Origin: Verrucomicrobiaceae bacterium
GTDB lineage: Bacteria; Verrucomicrobiota; Verrucomicrobiia; Verrucomicrobiales; Akkermansiaceae
Assembly: GCA_027487355.1 (NCBI GenBank)
Contig: JAIYDT010000192.1
Coordinates: forward strand, 1 to 35,170
Reading direction: 5' to 3'
DNA: 35,170 nt
Below are positions 1 through 8,311 of the stretch, piece by piece. Every line of letters begins with the position of its first letter. Position 1 is the first letter of the stretch. Under the pieces are notes generated by a model. The model ran no database searches, was not told the origin of the DNA, and saw only the letters and a list, made by a program, of their open reading frames with translations. A program made the translations under genes and the position numbers.

Positions 1-566
1 ATCCTAAAGAGGAAAATGGAAAGCTCGCCAGAGCGCGGCAAGTGAAGTGGTTTCAGGGTCATGGAATCTCCGGTGATCGTGATTTCCGCTAACCCTGCGG
101 GTGAGTCGAAAACCTCCCCCCAACACCCATCCGGAACCTGGCCGCTGGGAAGAGTTCCTGCGTGAGTGTCCGCTCCAATGCACCGGCAACCTTGGCAGCG
201 GCGCACTCAACGTCCATGGGCACCGCGCTGCTCAGCGTGCTTTCCGGCCACTGGCGCTCCGCCCGACGCCTCACCCCAAAGGTGGTCAGCGAAGGCGATC
301 ATATTCCTTCTTAGGTTCATCAGGTGAGTGCGAAGATCGCCGCCCATGCCACCAAGCACGCCAAGTCAAACCGATGAAAAATTGCGATGCGGGAAGTGAA
401 GCTGGTTTCAGAGGCAATCATTTGAAGTTTCCTGGGCGCTTGGTGGTTCAAATTCTTCCCATCTAGGTCGGCTTTGCCATGCGACGATTCCTAGCGGAGG
501 AGCCCTGTCTGATTGAGATGCAGCGCTGGATTGACACGACGGATGGGGGGATCAGTCTGGTAGGTC
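1..566. other. No supportable gene; possibly degenerate sequence
   Basis: Short open frames exist on both strands here, but none shows a recognisable domain, a convincing start or a composition like its neighbours. The stretch contains two similar words: one at about 40-58 (AGTGAAG, TGGTTTCAG) and one at about 394-412 (AGTGAAGC, TGGTTTCAG). They could be remnants of a repeat. It may be intergenic DNA or the decayed end of a gene lying left of the window. I see no RNA gene or terminator in it. Confidence 0.4.
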
Positions 567-1067
567 ATGAGCAGTTTTGGAATCCGGCCCCATTTCTCGG
601 AGACTCTTGACCTTGTTCCGGGGGAGGCCCAGCAGCGCCTTGTTCAGAAGGTGGAGACGGGGGCAGATCCTTGCGAAGTGAAGAATTTCGTGGGTTATAT
701 CTGTCTTCGTATCCCGGAGCAGGATCGTCATTTCTGGTCGCCCCGGCTGACCTTGACTCTGGAGTCCACCGAGGATGGAAGAACCCGGATCGAGGGGATT
801 TATGGTCCGAACGCGAATGTCTGGTCGCTGTTCCTCTACGGATACCTGCTCAGCGGCACGTTCGGGTTGTTCTCAGGCATCTACGGTTCGGTGCAGTGGA
901 GCTTGAAGCAGCATCCCTGGGCCTTGTGGATCTTCGGCGCGATGCTGGGGATCGCGCTGGGGCTTTACCTGCTCGCCCAAGCCGGGCAAAAACTTGGGGC
1001 GCAGCAGACCTTTCGCCTGCATCAGGTTTACGAGGCGGCGGTGGGCCGCAAGGTGGAGATCCACTGA
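567..1067 (+). CDS. Hypothetical two-TM membrane protein (166 aa)
   Basis: I do not recognise this family. The N-terminal two thirds is soluble and mixed alpha/beta in character. It is followed by two hydrophobic segments at about residues 92-115 and 120-142, separated by a short aromatic stretch around HPWALWIF. The C-terminal 25 residues are charged and probably cytoplasmic. The ATG at 567 has only a weak purine-rich leader, GGTAGG, but the frame is open and codon use is GC-rich like the neighbours. It converges on the NlpC/P60-like gene with 10 bp between the two stop codons. A small membrane-associated protein of unknown function is all the sequence supports. Confidence 0.6.
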   Translation: MSSFGIRPHFSETLDLVPGEAQQRLVQKVETGADPCEVKNFVGYICLRIPEQDRHFWSPRLTLTLESTEDGRTRIEGIYGPNANVWSLFLYGYLLSGTFGLFSGIYGSVQWSLKQHPWALWIFGAMLGIALGLYLLAQAGQKLGAQQTFRLHQVYEAAVGRKVEIH

Positions 1068-1077
1068 GGCAGGCCGT

Positions 1078-2337
1078 TCAGGACTGCTTGCGCCGGTAGT
1101 AGGCGATCTGGGGCTCCTCGGTGACCGTGAAGGCCTCGCGCATGTTCGGGATGCGCATCAGGATCCAGGGCTGGGCGAAGTTGATGCCGTTCTTGGTGAA
1201 TACCAGGTCGTCCGCGATATAGACTGCCGAGTGGATCACCTCGCCCTTGGTGTTGAGGAGGAAGACCAGATCACCGATCATGGAGGGCTTGCCGATCTGA
1301 TAGCAGTTCTGCTTGATGTAGTTGCTGGCGAAGGCGTTGTCCTGGAAACGGGGATCCGGGGTCTCGCTGAAGAAGTTCATCGCCGTCCAGTGGCAGTCCA
1401 TTTTCACATCTTCCGCCTGGGAGGGGAGGGGGAAGGTGTAGAGCCGCTCGCGGGCGAAGGGGGGCAGAAGGTAGAGCAGGCTGATGGTGCCGCCATCGAC
1501 GGTCTTGCGGATGGAGTCGAGCAAGGGCCGGAGGTCCTTGGAGCGCACGCCGGGCATGGCTCCCCAATAGCCGAGAAGTTTGTCCACATCGCTGTCCGGG
1601 CGAAGCCTGAGGCGGGCGAGGACGGCGGTTTGGTAGGTCAGCATCTTGAGAACTTGCAGGCGTCCCTTTTCGGAGGGGATCTGATGGAGTACGACTTCCA
1701 GGTCGCTGAACATCCTCTTGCCCGCCTGGAGATAGGTCAGTTTCTTCAGCAGATCGAGGGCAGCGGCAGGAACATCGTTGGCGTTCAGGAGAGCGGGGAG
1801 TTCCTCGGTTGGCAGATGATAGGGATTCGCCATGTAACGATTGGCGGGCCATTGGGAGAGGATGGCATAGAGCCTCGCGCGGACGTCGGCCGGCAATGCC
1901 GCCACCGCCTCGTCACCTGGCCTGACCAGGGTGGCCTGGGGTGTGTCCTCGACCTTGCCCGGTGCCAGCGTGGAATCGATCAGCCCGGGGGACATCCCGC
2001 ATTCTGTTAGAATCTCCCGCGTCTGCTTCAGGGTCTTGTCGGTGAAGGTCCAGACCGCGGTCCGGTCGGTGGTGGCCTCGAAGGAGACATACTCCTCAGG
2101 CTGCTCCAGATCGATTTCGAGGGTCATCAGCTCACCCCAGGCGGGAATGGAGGTGGTCGTGAGAGCGGAGGCTTCACCTGCTGGAGTGACCGGCACGGAG
2201 GAATCCTTGTGTGAGAGGCCAAGATAATGCGTGAGCAGCGATGAGGCCACGATCAGCGACGTACAGAGAGCGATCAAGCCGCCCTGGGAAAGCCGGATAC
2301 CCGGCTTGCTGGCCGTCAGGGAGACATTGGAGGTCAT
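1078..2337 (-). CDS. Membrane-anchored NlpC/P60-like protein (419 aa)
   Basis: The protein has a cytoplasmic tail, one membrane segment at about residues 19-40 and a long extracytoplasmic region. The C-terminal part contains DCHWTAMNFF around Cys315, then GDLVFLL at 355-361 and a histidine at 369 (VIHSAVYIADD) followed by a glycine-rich turn. That order of Cys, GDLVFF-like strand and H-x-A/G-V-Y-I matches NlpC/P60 cysteine peptidases, which usually cut peptidoglycan stem peptides. The spacing of 54 residues between Cys and His is within the family's range. Residues 60-300 are mostly helical and unrecognised. The ATG at 2337 has no Shine-Dalgarno. A cell-wall amidase or endopeptidase role is an inference from the motif. 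The central region could instead make this a conserved protein with only a structural resemblance. Confidence 0.6.
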   Translation of the reverse strand: MTSNVSLTASKPGIRLSQGGLIALCTSLIVASSLLTHYLGLSHKDSSVPVTPAGEASALTTTSIPAWGELMTLEIDLEQPEEYVSFEATTDRTAVWTFTDKTLKQTREILTECGMSPGLIDSTLAPGKVEDTPQATLVRPGDEAVAALPADVRARLYAILSQWPANRYMANPYHLPTEELPALLNANDVPAAALDLLKKLTYLQAGKRMFSDLEVVLHQIPSEKGRLQVLKMLTYQTAVLARLRLRPDSDVDKLLGYWGAMPGVRSKDLRPLLDSIRKTVDGGTISLLYLLPPFARERLYTFPLPSQAEDVKMDCHWTAMNFFSETPDPRFQDNAFASNYIKQNCYQIGKPSMIGDLVFLLNTKGEVIHSAVYIADDLVFTKNGINFAQPWILMRIPNMREAFTVTEEPQIAYYRRKQS

Positions 2338-2458
2338 GAAGGTGTGCGGGCGGGTGGATCCGGAACAAGGTCCGATTGCCGGGAGCCCTCTGGGTCATGA
2401 TGAGCGGCAAGACCTGAATCAAGCAGTAAAGTCAGGATGACGGGATTCCCGTATGTGG

Positions 2459-2534
2459 CTGTTAGAATTGTTGGTAGAACCTTGATTCAACATTGCATTT
2501 TGCCCGATGGGTCGATTGTGTAATGTTCTGTTAG
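2459..2534. repeat. Two copies of CTGTTAGAAT flanking a gene end
   Basis: CTGTTAGAAT occurs at 2459-2468 and again at 2528-2537. The second copy contains the stop codon of the minus-strand DUF2891 gene. A third copy lies at 2004-2013 inside the next gene and a fourth at 32683-32692 in recQ. The heptamer CTGTTAG/CTAACAG also occurs at 10624, 23549, 26277 and 26699. Function unknown; see the finding on this motif. Confidence 0.5.
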
Positions 2535-3616
2535 AATCCAGTGTCGTCAAGCAGATAAACCGCGAAGGAGGCGAGCCAGTGGTCGCCCTCGTAGTGGCCG
2601 CTGGACACCAGCAGAAGGCCTGCCGTGGTGTGCCTGGCGGCGGAATCCAGAAGCACCTTTTTCCGGGGATCTTCTTCTGCCAGGACAGAGGCGATGCCCC
2701 TCATGGTCCAGGCGCGGCTGAGGTTCAGTCCGGCGAGGTGAACGAGCTGGCCGTCGGCGGCATCACTGACGGTGACAGGAGTCAGGAGGTTGCCTGCATC
2801 ACCGGCTTTCAATCGCGGCAGGTAGTGGGTCAGCCAGGTGGAGAATTCATCGGCGGAAAGGACGCGGCGCATGAGGTCGGCGACGTTGAGCCCTGGGGAG
2901 AAGAAGTCGTTTCCGGAAGGCTCATAGGCGGCCGGATACTCGCGGTCCTTCAGGTAGAAGCTCCGGGCCCTTTCCTTCAGCAGAGACTCGAACTCGCGGT
3001 CACCGGTCGCACGGGCGTAGTCGAGCATCTGGGCGAGGGCGAAGGCGCTTTCCGGGTGAAAGCCGCAGCGAACCGGCCAGTCGAGCTTGGGCAGGTAGGC
3101 CTTGGCGAGGGCGGTGAGTTCCTGTTCCAGCGGAGTGAAGTTCGCGGCCCAGGTGCGGCCATCGGGATCGTCCCAGCCATGGAGTTCGGTGGCGAGCCGC
3201 AGCGCCCAGGCCCAGCCGTACATCCGCTCGAAGCCCCGATTCTCCTTCTGTTTGAAATAGTCGGTCTCCGCTTTCAGGCCCTGGGCGGTGAGGCGCTTTT
3301 TCAGCACGCCCCTGACCTCGGCGGCAAAGCTGGCCTGTGGGAAGCGTTTCAGGAGGCGCACCAGCATCCAGTGGCCGTGGACCGACGAGTGCCAGTCGAA
3401 GTGGCCATAGAAAACCGGATGCATGCCGCGCGGTGTCTTCGAGTCCTCCGGGCCGGTGGTCACATGGCCGGTCTTGTTGGGAAATTCACGGTCGATTCCC
3501 GCCAGCGCGAGTTTCACAAAGCCTTCCGCCTTTCCGAGGGTCATGGTGGTTTCCTGACCGAACGCGATGGGAACGACAAGCATGGCGAGAAGGCTGAGCA
3601 AACCGATCCGAATCAT
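2531..3616 (-). CDS. DUF2891 family secreted protein (361 aa)
   Basis: An N-terminal signal peptide is clear: a basic residue, a hydrophobic run, then a cut near AFG-QE at residues 19-22, so the protein is exported. The mature part carries the hallmarks of DUF2891: FYGHFDWHSSVHGHWML at about 69-85, CGFHPESAFA at 184-193, EPSGNDFFSPGL at 232-243 and GHYEGDHWLASFA at 342-354. Conserved His, Asp and Trp residues suggest an alpha/alpha-toroid enzyme fold, but no activity is established for the family as far as I know. Length is normal for the family. The stop codon sits inside a CTGTTAG heptamer. Neighbours give no pathway. The family call is firm; the function is unknown. Confidence 0.85.
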   Translation of the reverse strand: MIRIGLLSLLAMLVVPIAFGQETTMTLGKAEGFVKLALAGIDREFPNKTGHVTTGPEDSKTPRGMHPVFYGHFDWHSSVHGHWMLVRLLKRFPQASFAAEVRGVLKKRLTAQGLKAETDYFKQKENRGFERMYGWAWALRLATELHGWDDPDGRTWAANFTPLEQELTALAKAYLPKLDWPVRCGFHPESAFALAQMLDYARATGDREFESLLKERARSFYLKDREYPAAYEPSGNDFFSPGLNVADLMRRVLSADEFSTWLTHYLPRLKAGDAGNLLTPVTVSDAADGQLVHLAGLNLSRAWTMRGIASVLAEEDPRKKVLLDSAARHTTAGLLLVSSGHYEGDHWLASFAVYLLDDTGF

Positions 3617-3773
3617 GGACAGGAGGATGCGTTGCTCCTGCCTCCGGTAAAGCCGGATTCGCTTCCGGGTGAACCGGTCGGGTGGAAACGCGTTCCCCGT
3701 CGTGTTGGGGTGCTCACGGCGAGGCAGGGTTTGTTTGTCGTTTCTTCGGACTCTGGGGCTGAAGCGACCGGAG

Positions 3774-4214
3774 TCAGCGCAAAGGCTTCGGCACGTCCTT
3801 GGAGTAGAGGCCTGTGTCCTCCTCGCCTGGGCGGGTCTTCACTTCGCAGCGGGTGGGCTCGCCACAGTAGGGACAGCGGAAGCGGTTCAGGAGCAAGGTG
3901 CTCAGGGACACCCTCAGGCGATAGCTGCCGAGAAACGTCCGGGCCCTGGCATTCTTCTGGCAGGCTCTCGATCCGAGAGGAGGCATCCGGCAGAGCGGGC
4001 AATTCGCGCTGCCTGCGGACATCTGCTGGACGATGGCGAGAATCAGGGTGGCGCTGGCAAAGGTCAGACCTACCAGGGCGAGCAATCGGTCATAGGTCAG
4101 AAAGGCCGCCAGCAGAAGTCCGAAGGTGGTCACGGCGAGCAGCAACAACGCCAGCCAGGAAAAGGCGTTGAGGCGATGGACGATCAGTTGGCTGCGGCGA
4201 CGGAAACGATGCAT
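3774..4214 (-). CDS. Two-TM protein with CxxC zinc ribbon (146 aa)
   Basis: Two adjacent hydrophobic segments at about residues 14-38 and 42-66 are followed by a soluble tail with two CxxC pairs, CPLC near 72 and CPYC near 114. Four cysteines in this arrangement would form a zinc ribbon. The protein is rich in basic residues between the pairs. The gene lies 160 bp downstream of ftsZ on the same strand, but the AT-rich spacer suggests its own promoter. The leader contains AAGAAG a few bases before the ATG, one of the few purine-rich leaders in the window. Family and function are not recognised. Confidence 0.55.
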   Translation of the reverse strand: MHRFRRRSQLIVHRLNAFSWLALLLLAVTTFGLLLAAFLTYDRLLALVGLTFASATLILAIVQQMSAGSANCPLCRMPPLGSRACQKNARARTFLGSYRLRVSLSTLLLNRFRCPYCGEPTRCEVKTRPGEEDTGLYSKDVPKPLR

Positions 4215-4374
4215 TAAACTTCTTTATTAGTTCAAAACAATCGATCCCTGCAATTGATGTAAATACAAATAGGGTAACGGGCGCAGGTTTTTGCTCACGG
4301 GGCCATGAAAGGAGTGTGCGACTCTGGCCGCCTCCACCCTGGATGAAAATGACCGCGGTCAAGCCGTGGCGGCG
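4215..4374 (-). promoter_or_regulatory. AT-rich spacer after ftsZ, likely promoter
   Basis: This spacer is much more AT-rich than its surroundings at 4215-4290, just upstream of the zinc-ribbon gene. On the minus strand it offers TTTACA and, farther on, TAATAA close to the start codon, but no well-spaced -35/-10 pair is convincing. Nearer ftsZ there is a perfect 12-bp palindrome, TGACCGCGGTCA (4350-4361). No good rho-independent terminator for the division operon is visible. Confidence 0.35.
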
Positions 4375-6048
4375 TCAGCGCTTTTTCCGAAGGAAGGGAG
4401 GAATGTCGAGGTCATCGCCATCGACCAGGTTCGGGGATTCTCCGGCGAAGCGTCCGCGTGGTCCGGCGTCGAAGGAAAGCTCGGCCTGTCCGGCAGAGGG
4501 TTTCGATTGGGCCTTCGAGGGTGCCGGTTCCAGCCGGATCACCGGGATGGGCTCTTCGGCGATGGATTCCGGTTCGTCCGTGGAAATGAACTCGGGCTCG
4601 TCATCGAGCCACTCCGGCTCCACCACCTCGAGTTCTTCGGGTTCGTCGGAGTATTCGAATGGAGCGTCAACCGTCGCTGGGGGGGGCATTGGTTCGCTGA
4701 CTTCCTCCGCAATGACGATTTCCTCGACTGCCGGGACCTCCTCGGGTTCGACCACTTCTTCGATGATCGGTTCTGGCCCGGGCTCGACTGGCTTGGGTTC
4801 GACGATGATTTCCGGAATGGGTTCCACGCGAGGAGCCGTGGCGGGAGCGGGCTCCGCGAAGGGGCGATCATCGAAGAGCGAGGCGATGGCGGGAACGGCG
4901 GCCGGCTTGCTGCGGGGTTTCTCGGGCTCGGGCTTTGGCTCGGGCTTGGGAAGGGCTGGGGGAGCTGCGATGACGGGCTTCGGAGCCGGAGTTGGGACGG
5001 CGAAGCTTTCGGACGGGGAAAGAATGTCGTCCTCGGCCGCCGCGCGGCTGAGGGAATCACGCGAGGCCACGGCGAGCGAGTCCTCCGGAAGTGCGCTGAT
5101 CAGGGTGATGCTGAGGTTGTCACCCATGGTCGGATCGATGGCTGCCCCGAAGAGCACGTGGGCCTTTTCCGGCACATACTTCTGGAGGCTCTTCATCAGC
5201 AGCTCGACTTCGTAAAGCGTGAGGTCCTCGCCGCCGCTGAGGTGAACGAGAACGGTGCGGGCTTCCTTGAGCAGGGCTCCCTGATCGAGGAGCGGGCTGG
5301 CGAGGGCGTTGCGCAGGGCGCGGGCGGCGCGATCCTTGCCGCTGGCGAGACCGGAGCCGAAGAGGCAGCGCGAGCGGTTGGTCCGCAGGGCGCTCATCAG
5401 GTCATCGAGCCCGACGTTGATCAGGCCTGGACGGACGACGAGGCGGATGACGGCCTTGATCGACTCGCAGATCATCTTGTCCGCGGCGGAGAAGGCTTCG
5501 TGGATGCCCTGCTTGGCGAGGACCAGCTCGCCCATACGGTTGTTGTCGAAGGTGACGAGGGCGTTGGAAAGAACCGCGAGTTCGTTCAGGGCGGTCTCCG
5601 CCTGTTCACGGCGGCGCAGGCCTTCGAAGGCGAAGGGCATGGTGGCGAAGACCACTACGAAGGCGCCTTCCTCGCGGGCGATGCGGGTGAGGATCGGAGC
5701 GGCTCCGGAGCCGGTGCCGCCGCCGAGGCCTGTGCAGATGAAGACGATGGGACGGCCCTTCAGGGAGGCGCGGATCTCGCTTTCGGATTCCAGCATCGCC
5801 TGCTGACCGAGCTCGGGGTCGCCTCCAGCGCCGAGGCCTTTCGTCAGATTGCGGCCGAGCTGGATCTTCTCGCTGGCCACGCAGCCGGAAAGGGTGCGGA
5901 TGTCGGTGTTCAGCGCGAGCAGCTCGGCTCCGTCTAGCCCGTCGAGGGCGACGCGTTCGAGGATGTTCGCCCCCGCGCCGCCGAGGCCGATGATTTTCAC
6001 CGATGAGGTGGGGATGGTGTTCTGTTGTTCGCGATCGTAGGAAATCAT
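4375..6048 (-). CDS. ftsZ: Cell division protein FtsZ, divergent T7 loop
   Basis: FtsZ is the tubulin-like GTPase that forms the Z-ring. The GTP-binding core spans about residues 15-325. It has the N-terminal GLGGAGANI loop, NTD at 47-49 and the tubulin signature GGGTGSG at 109-115. The T7 loop, normally NVDFAD with two acidic residues, reads NVGLDD at 211-216, so the first aspartate is glycine. Residues 326-547 are a very long linker rich in proline and glutamate. The protein ends in DIPPFLRKKR, a good FtsZ C-terminal peptide for binding FtsA and other partners. Total length, 557 residues, is far above the usual 350-400 because of the linker. It is the last gene of the division operon, 33 bp after ftsA, with no Shine-Dalgarno. 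The linker contains an 8-base homopolymer (4679-4686). Confidence 0.96.
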   Translation of the reverse strand: MISYDREQQNTIPTSSVKIIGLGGAGANILERVALDGLDGAELLALNTDIRTLSGCVASEKIQLGRNLTKGLGAGGDPELGQQAMLESESEIRASLKGRPIVFICTGLGGGTGSGAAPILTRIAREEGAFVVVFATMPFAFEGLRRREQAETALNELAVLSNALVTFDNNRMGELVLAKQGIHEAFSAADKMICESIKAVIRLVVRPGLINVGLDDLMSALRTNRSRCLFGSGLASGKDRAARALRNALASPLLDQGALLKEARTVLVHLSGGEDLTLYEVELLMKSLQKYVPEKAHVLFGAAIDPTMGDNLSITLISALPEDSLAVASRDSLSRAAAEDDILSPSESFAVPTPAPKPVIAAPPALPKPEPKPEPEKPRSKPAAVPAIASLFDDRPFAEPAPATAPRVEPIPEIIVEPKPVEPGPEPIIEEVVEPEEVPAVEEIVIAEEVSEPMPPPATVDAPFEYSDEPEELEVVEPEWLDDEPEFISTDEPESIAEEPIPVIRLEPAPSKAQSKPSAGQAELSFDAGPRGRFAGESPNLVDGDDLDIPPFLRKKR

Positions 6049-6081
6049 GGTGGAAAGGAGGGTGAGGATGTGTGTGCGGGT

Positions 6082-7293
6082 TCAGCGGCCGAAGGGCCAG
6101 AGGGCACGGGCGATGCGGCCCAGGCAGCCGGGGGGCTTGACCCGCTCCGCATCGAGGATCTGGGCATAGCGGATCAGGCCGAGGGCGGTGGTGTATTGGG
6201 GGTCCTTGAAGCTCGACTGCACGCCGCTGAGTTCGGGCGGCTCGGGGCGGTAGATGTCGCGTCCGAAGACATCGAAGGCCAGTTCGCCGAAGCCGCGCAT
6301 CAGGCTGGTGCCTCCGGAGAGGAAAATGCCGGTGCCGATCTGCTCGACCGAGCCTTCCGGGAGCCGGCGTTTCACCAGGCGGAGCGTTTCCTCAAGTCGC
6401 TGACGGATCACCTCGTTGAGCAACTGGCGGCGGACTTCCGCCTCCGCGAAGCCCTTGTCGTCGATCACCTTCACCGATCCGACCGAACGGGCGGGATCAG
6501 ACGAGGCATCGCCTTCCTTGATCTTGAGGCTCTCGGCCTTGGTGAAAGGAAGACCGGTGACAAGGTGGATGTCATTGGTGACATGGTCGCCGCCGACCGG
6601 GATGCAGCCGGACGCGGCGATGGCTCCGTTCAGATAAAGGGCGTAGTCGGTGGTGCCGCCGCCGATGTCGATGACGAGTGCGCCGCGTTCGCGGTCGTCG
6701 CGGGAAAGCGCGACCTGAGCGACCGCGATCGGAGCGAACACGACATCATCGACGTCGAGCGGCATTTCGCGGACGCACTTGATGCTGTTCTGGATGCGGG
6801 TGCCGATGCCGTGGACCACGTGGAAATCCGCCTCAACCTTGCGGCCGAAGAGTCCGACCGGGCTGGACGCCTGCTCCAGTCCATCGAGTCGGAACTGGCG
6901 GATGATGCTGTGCACATTGAGGTGGTCCGGCGGAATGTGAATTTCCCGCGCGATGTCCTTGGCCTCCTGAACATGCTCGGGGGCGACCTGTTGCTCGCCT
7001 TCGGGCAGGCGGAAGGTGCCAACGTTGTTCTCGCCGACGATGTGGGAGCCGGTGATGGAGAGGAACACGCTGCCAATTTCGACATCGCTGGCGTCCTCGG
7101 CCTTGGCGAGCGCATCCTTCACGCAGGCCCGTGCCTGGGGGAAATCGTAAATCTCGCCCTTGCGGACGCCTGCGGATTTCGTCATGCCGACGCCGAGGAT
7201 CTTGACCGCGCCATCGGACTTCACTTCGCCAACGACCATGCAGGTCTTGCTGGTTCCGATTTCGAGTCCGACGTGGATTTTCGTGCGTGCCAT
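6082..7293 (-). CDS. ftsA: Cell division protein FtsA
   Basis: FtsA is the actin-like ATPase that tethers FtsZ to the membrane and recruits late division proteins. The protein starts with GLEIGTSKTC (phosphate 1 loop). It has the 1C subdomain region around residues 85-165, the phosphate 2 motif VIDIGGGTTDYAL near 205-217 and the adenosine motif LSGGTSLMRG near 335-344. The C-terminus, LGRIARALWPFGR, is a short amphipathic basic helix typical of the FtsA membrane-targeting sequence. Length of 403 residues is normal. It sits between ftsQ (20 bp upstream) and ftsZ (33 bp downstream), the standard order. The ATG at 7293 has a C-rich leader without Shine-Dalgarno. Confidence 0.95.
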   Translation of the reverse strand: MARTKIHVGLEIGTSKTCMVVGEVKSDGAVKILGVGMTKSAGVRKGEIYDFPQARACVKDALAKAEDASDVEIGSVFLSITGSHIVGENNVGTFRLPEGEQQVAPEHVQEAKDIAREIHIPPDHLNVHSIIRQFRLDGLEQASSPVGLFGRKVEADFHVVHGIGTRIQNSIKCVREMPLDVDDVVFAPIAVAQVALSRDDRERGALVIDIGGGTTDYALYLNGAIAASGCIPVGGDHVTNDIHLVTGLPFTKAESLKIKEGDASSDPARSVGSVKVIDDKGFAEAEVRRQLLNEVIRQRLEETLRLVKRRLPEGSVEQIGTGIFLSGGTSLMRGFGELAFDVFGRDIYRPEPPELSGVQSSFKDPQYTTALGLIRYAQILDAERVKPPGCLGRIARALWPFGR

Positions 7294-7313
7294 AGTGAAG
7301 GGGGAGGCGGGGA

Positions 7314-8300
7314 TCAGCCCCGGTTGAGAATCGCTTTCAAATCCTTGGAACGACGGTCCTCACGGATTTCCTGATCGGTGGGCTCCGGGACCGGGATGGC
7401 GCGTGGAGGCGGGGCCTCGTCGCGGGTGGTGATGGGGATGTTGCGTTCTGGGATCAGGTTGATGGTGGCGATGCCGTAGCCCTGGCGGATGGCGTGATCA
7501 AGCGCGGTGGCGAGGTCGCGGATCTGCCGGTCCTGGTCGCGGAAGCCGATGGTGGCGACCGTTCCATTTCGTGTGGTGAGCTGCATCGACCAGAGGTTTG
7601 TCTGCTCCAGGCGGTCGATCCAGCGGGGGGCCTCTGGATCGGATTCGATTGCCACGCTGAGCAGCCGGAAAGCACGCTGGAGTTCCGGGCGGCTGGCGAC
7701 CTGGCCAGCGGTCAGGGCCTTGCCGTCTCCTTGGGCGGGCACGAGGATCACCGGCAGATCACGGGCCGTCTGCCATTGGAGCGAAGGGCAGGGATAGACA
7801 AAACCGTTCGGATCGACGAGCAGGCCGCCGGGGTGTCGGACGGTCGAGGTGTCAGTGCCACTCAAGGCGATCCAGGCGCGTGGCGTGCGTGCCTTGATCT
7901 GCACGTCGAGGGTGGAGGGAAGCCGACGTTCCACGAAAACCTCGGAGACCTCCGGCCGGGCGGCGAGACGTTCATGGATGAGGTCGGTGTTCAGCTCGAA
8001 AAGGTTCGCCCGCAGGTCAATCGACGCGGTCTTGACGACGTCGGCCTCATCGAGAGCCTCGTTGGGATTGAGCTGCACGAGACGGAGCTGGAACTCCGGG
8101 TTGTGAAGAAACGCACGCTGGATGCCGAGCCATACGCCCCAGCCGGCGGCTCCGACCATCGCGAGGATGAGCGCGTATTTCACGCTGCGACCGCAGAGCT
8201 TGAGAAAGCCGAACCAGGCAATGCGCGGGGACATGACGCGCACCTCGAGGCGCTTCATGCGGGAGCGTTGGCGGGAGTTACTGGTGCGGCGTTTGAACAT
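7314..8300 (-). CDS. ftsQ: Cell division protein FtsQ (POTRA domain)
   Basis: This is a bitopic membrane protein with a basic cytoplasmic tail of about 40 residues, one TM segment at about 41-62 and a periplasmic part. The periplasmic part begins with a POTRA-like region, including LVQLNPNEALDEADVV, and is followed by a beta domain with VERRLPSTLDVQIKARTPRAW, the characteristic FtsQ sequence. FtsQ links early and late divisome proteins through FtsB and FtsL. The C-terminal 45 residues are charged and proline-rich. Position between ddl (11 bp) and ftsA (20 bp) supports the call. A second possible start, an ATG 14 codons in, cannot be excluded. Confidence 0.9.
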   Translation of the reverse strand: MFKRRTSNSRQRSRMKRLEVRVMSPRIAWFGFLKLCGRSVKYALILAMVGAAGWGVWLGIQRAFLHNPEFQLRLVQLNPNEALDEADVVKTASIDLRANLFELNTDLIHERLAARPEVSEVFVERRLPSTLDVQIKARTPRAWIALSGTDTSTVRHPGGLLVDPNGFVYPCPSLQWQTARDLPVILVPAQGDGKALTAGQVASRPELQRAFRLLSVAIESDPEAPRWIDRLEQTNLWSMQLTTRNGTVATIGFRDQDRQIRDLATALDHAIRQGYGIATINLIPERNIPITTRDEAPPPRAIPVPEPTDQEIREDRRSKDLKAILNRG

Positions 8301-8311
8301 GGCGGTCGGGG

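Noticed and set aside
89-466. Short open frames on both strands at the window start
   Set aside because: Basic, proline-rich translations without domains. They look like random frames in GC-rich non-coding DNA.
2507-4171. A 554-codon plus-strand open frame opposite the DUF2891 and zinc-ribbon genes
   Set aside because: No domain and low-complexity composition. The minus-strand genes explain the region, with a signal peptide and conserved family motifs.
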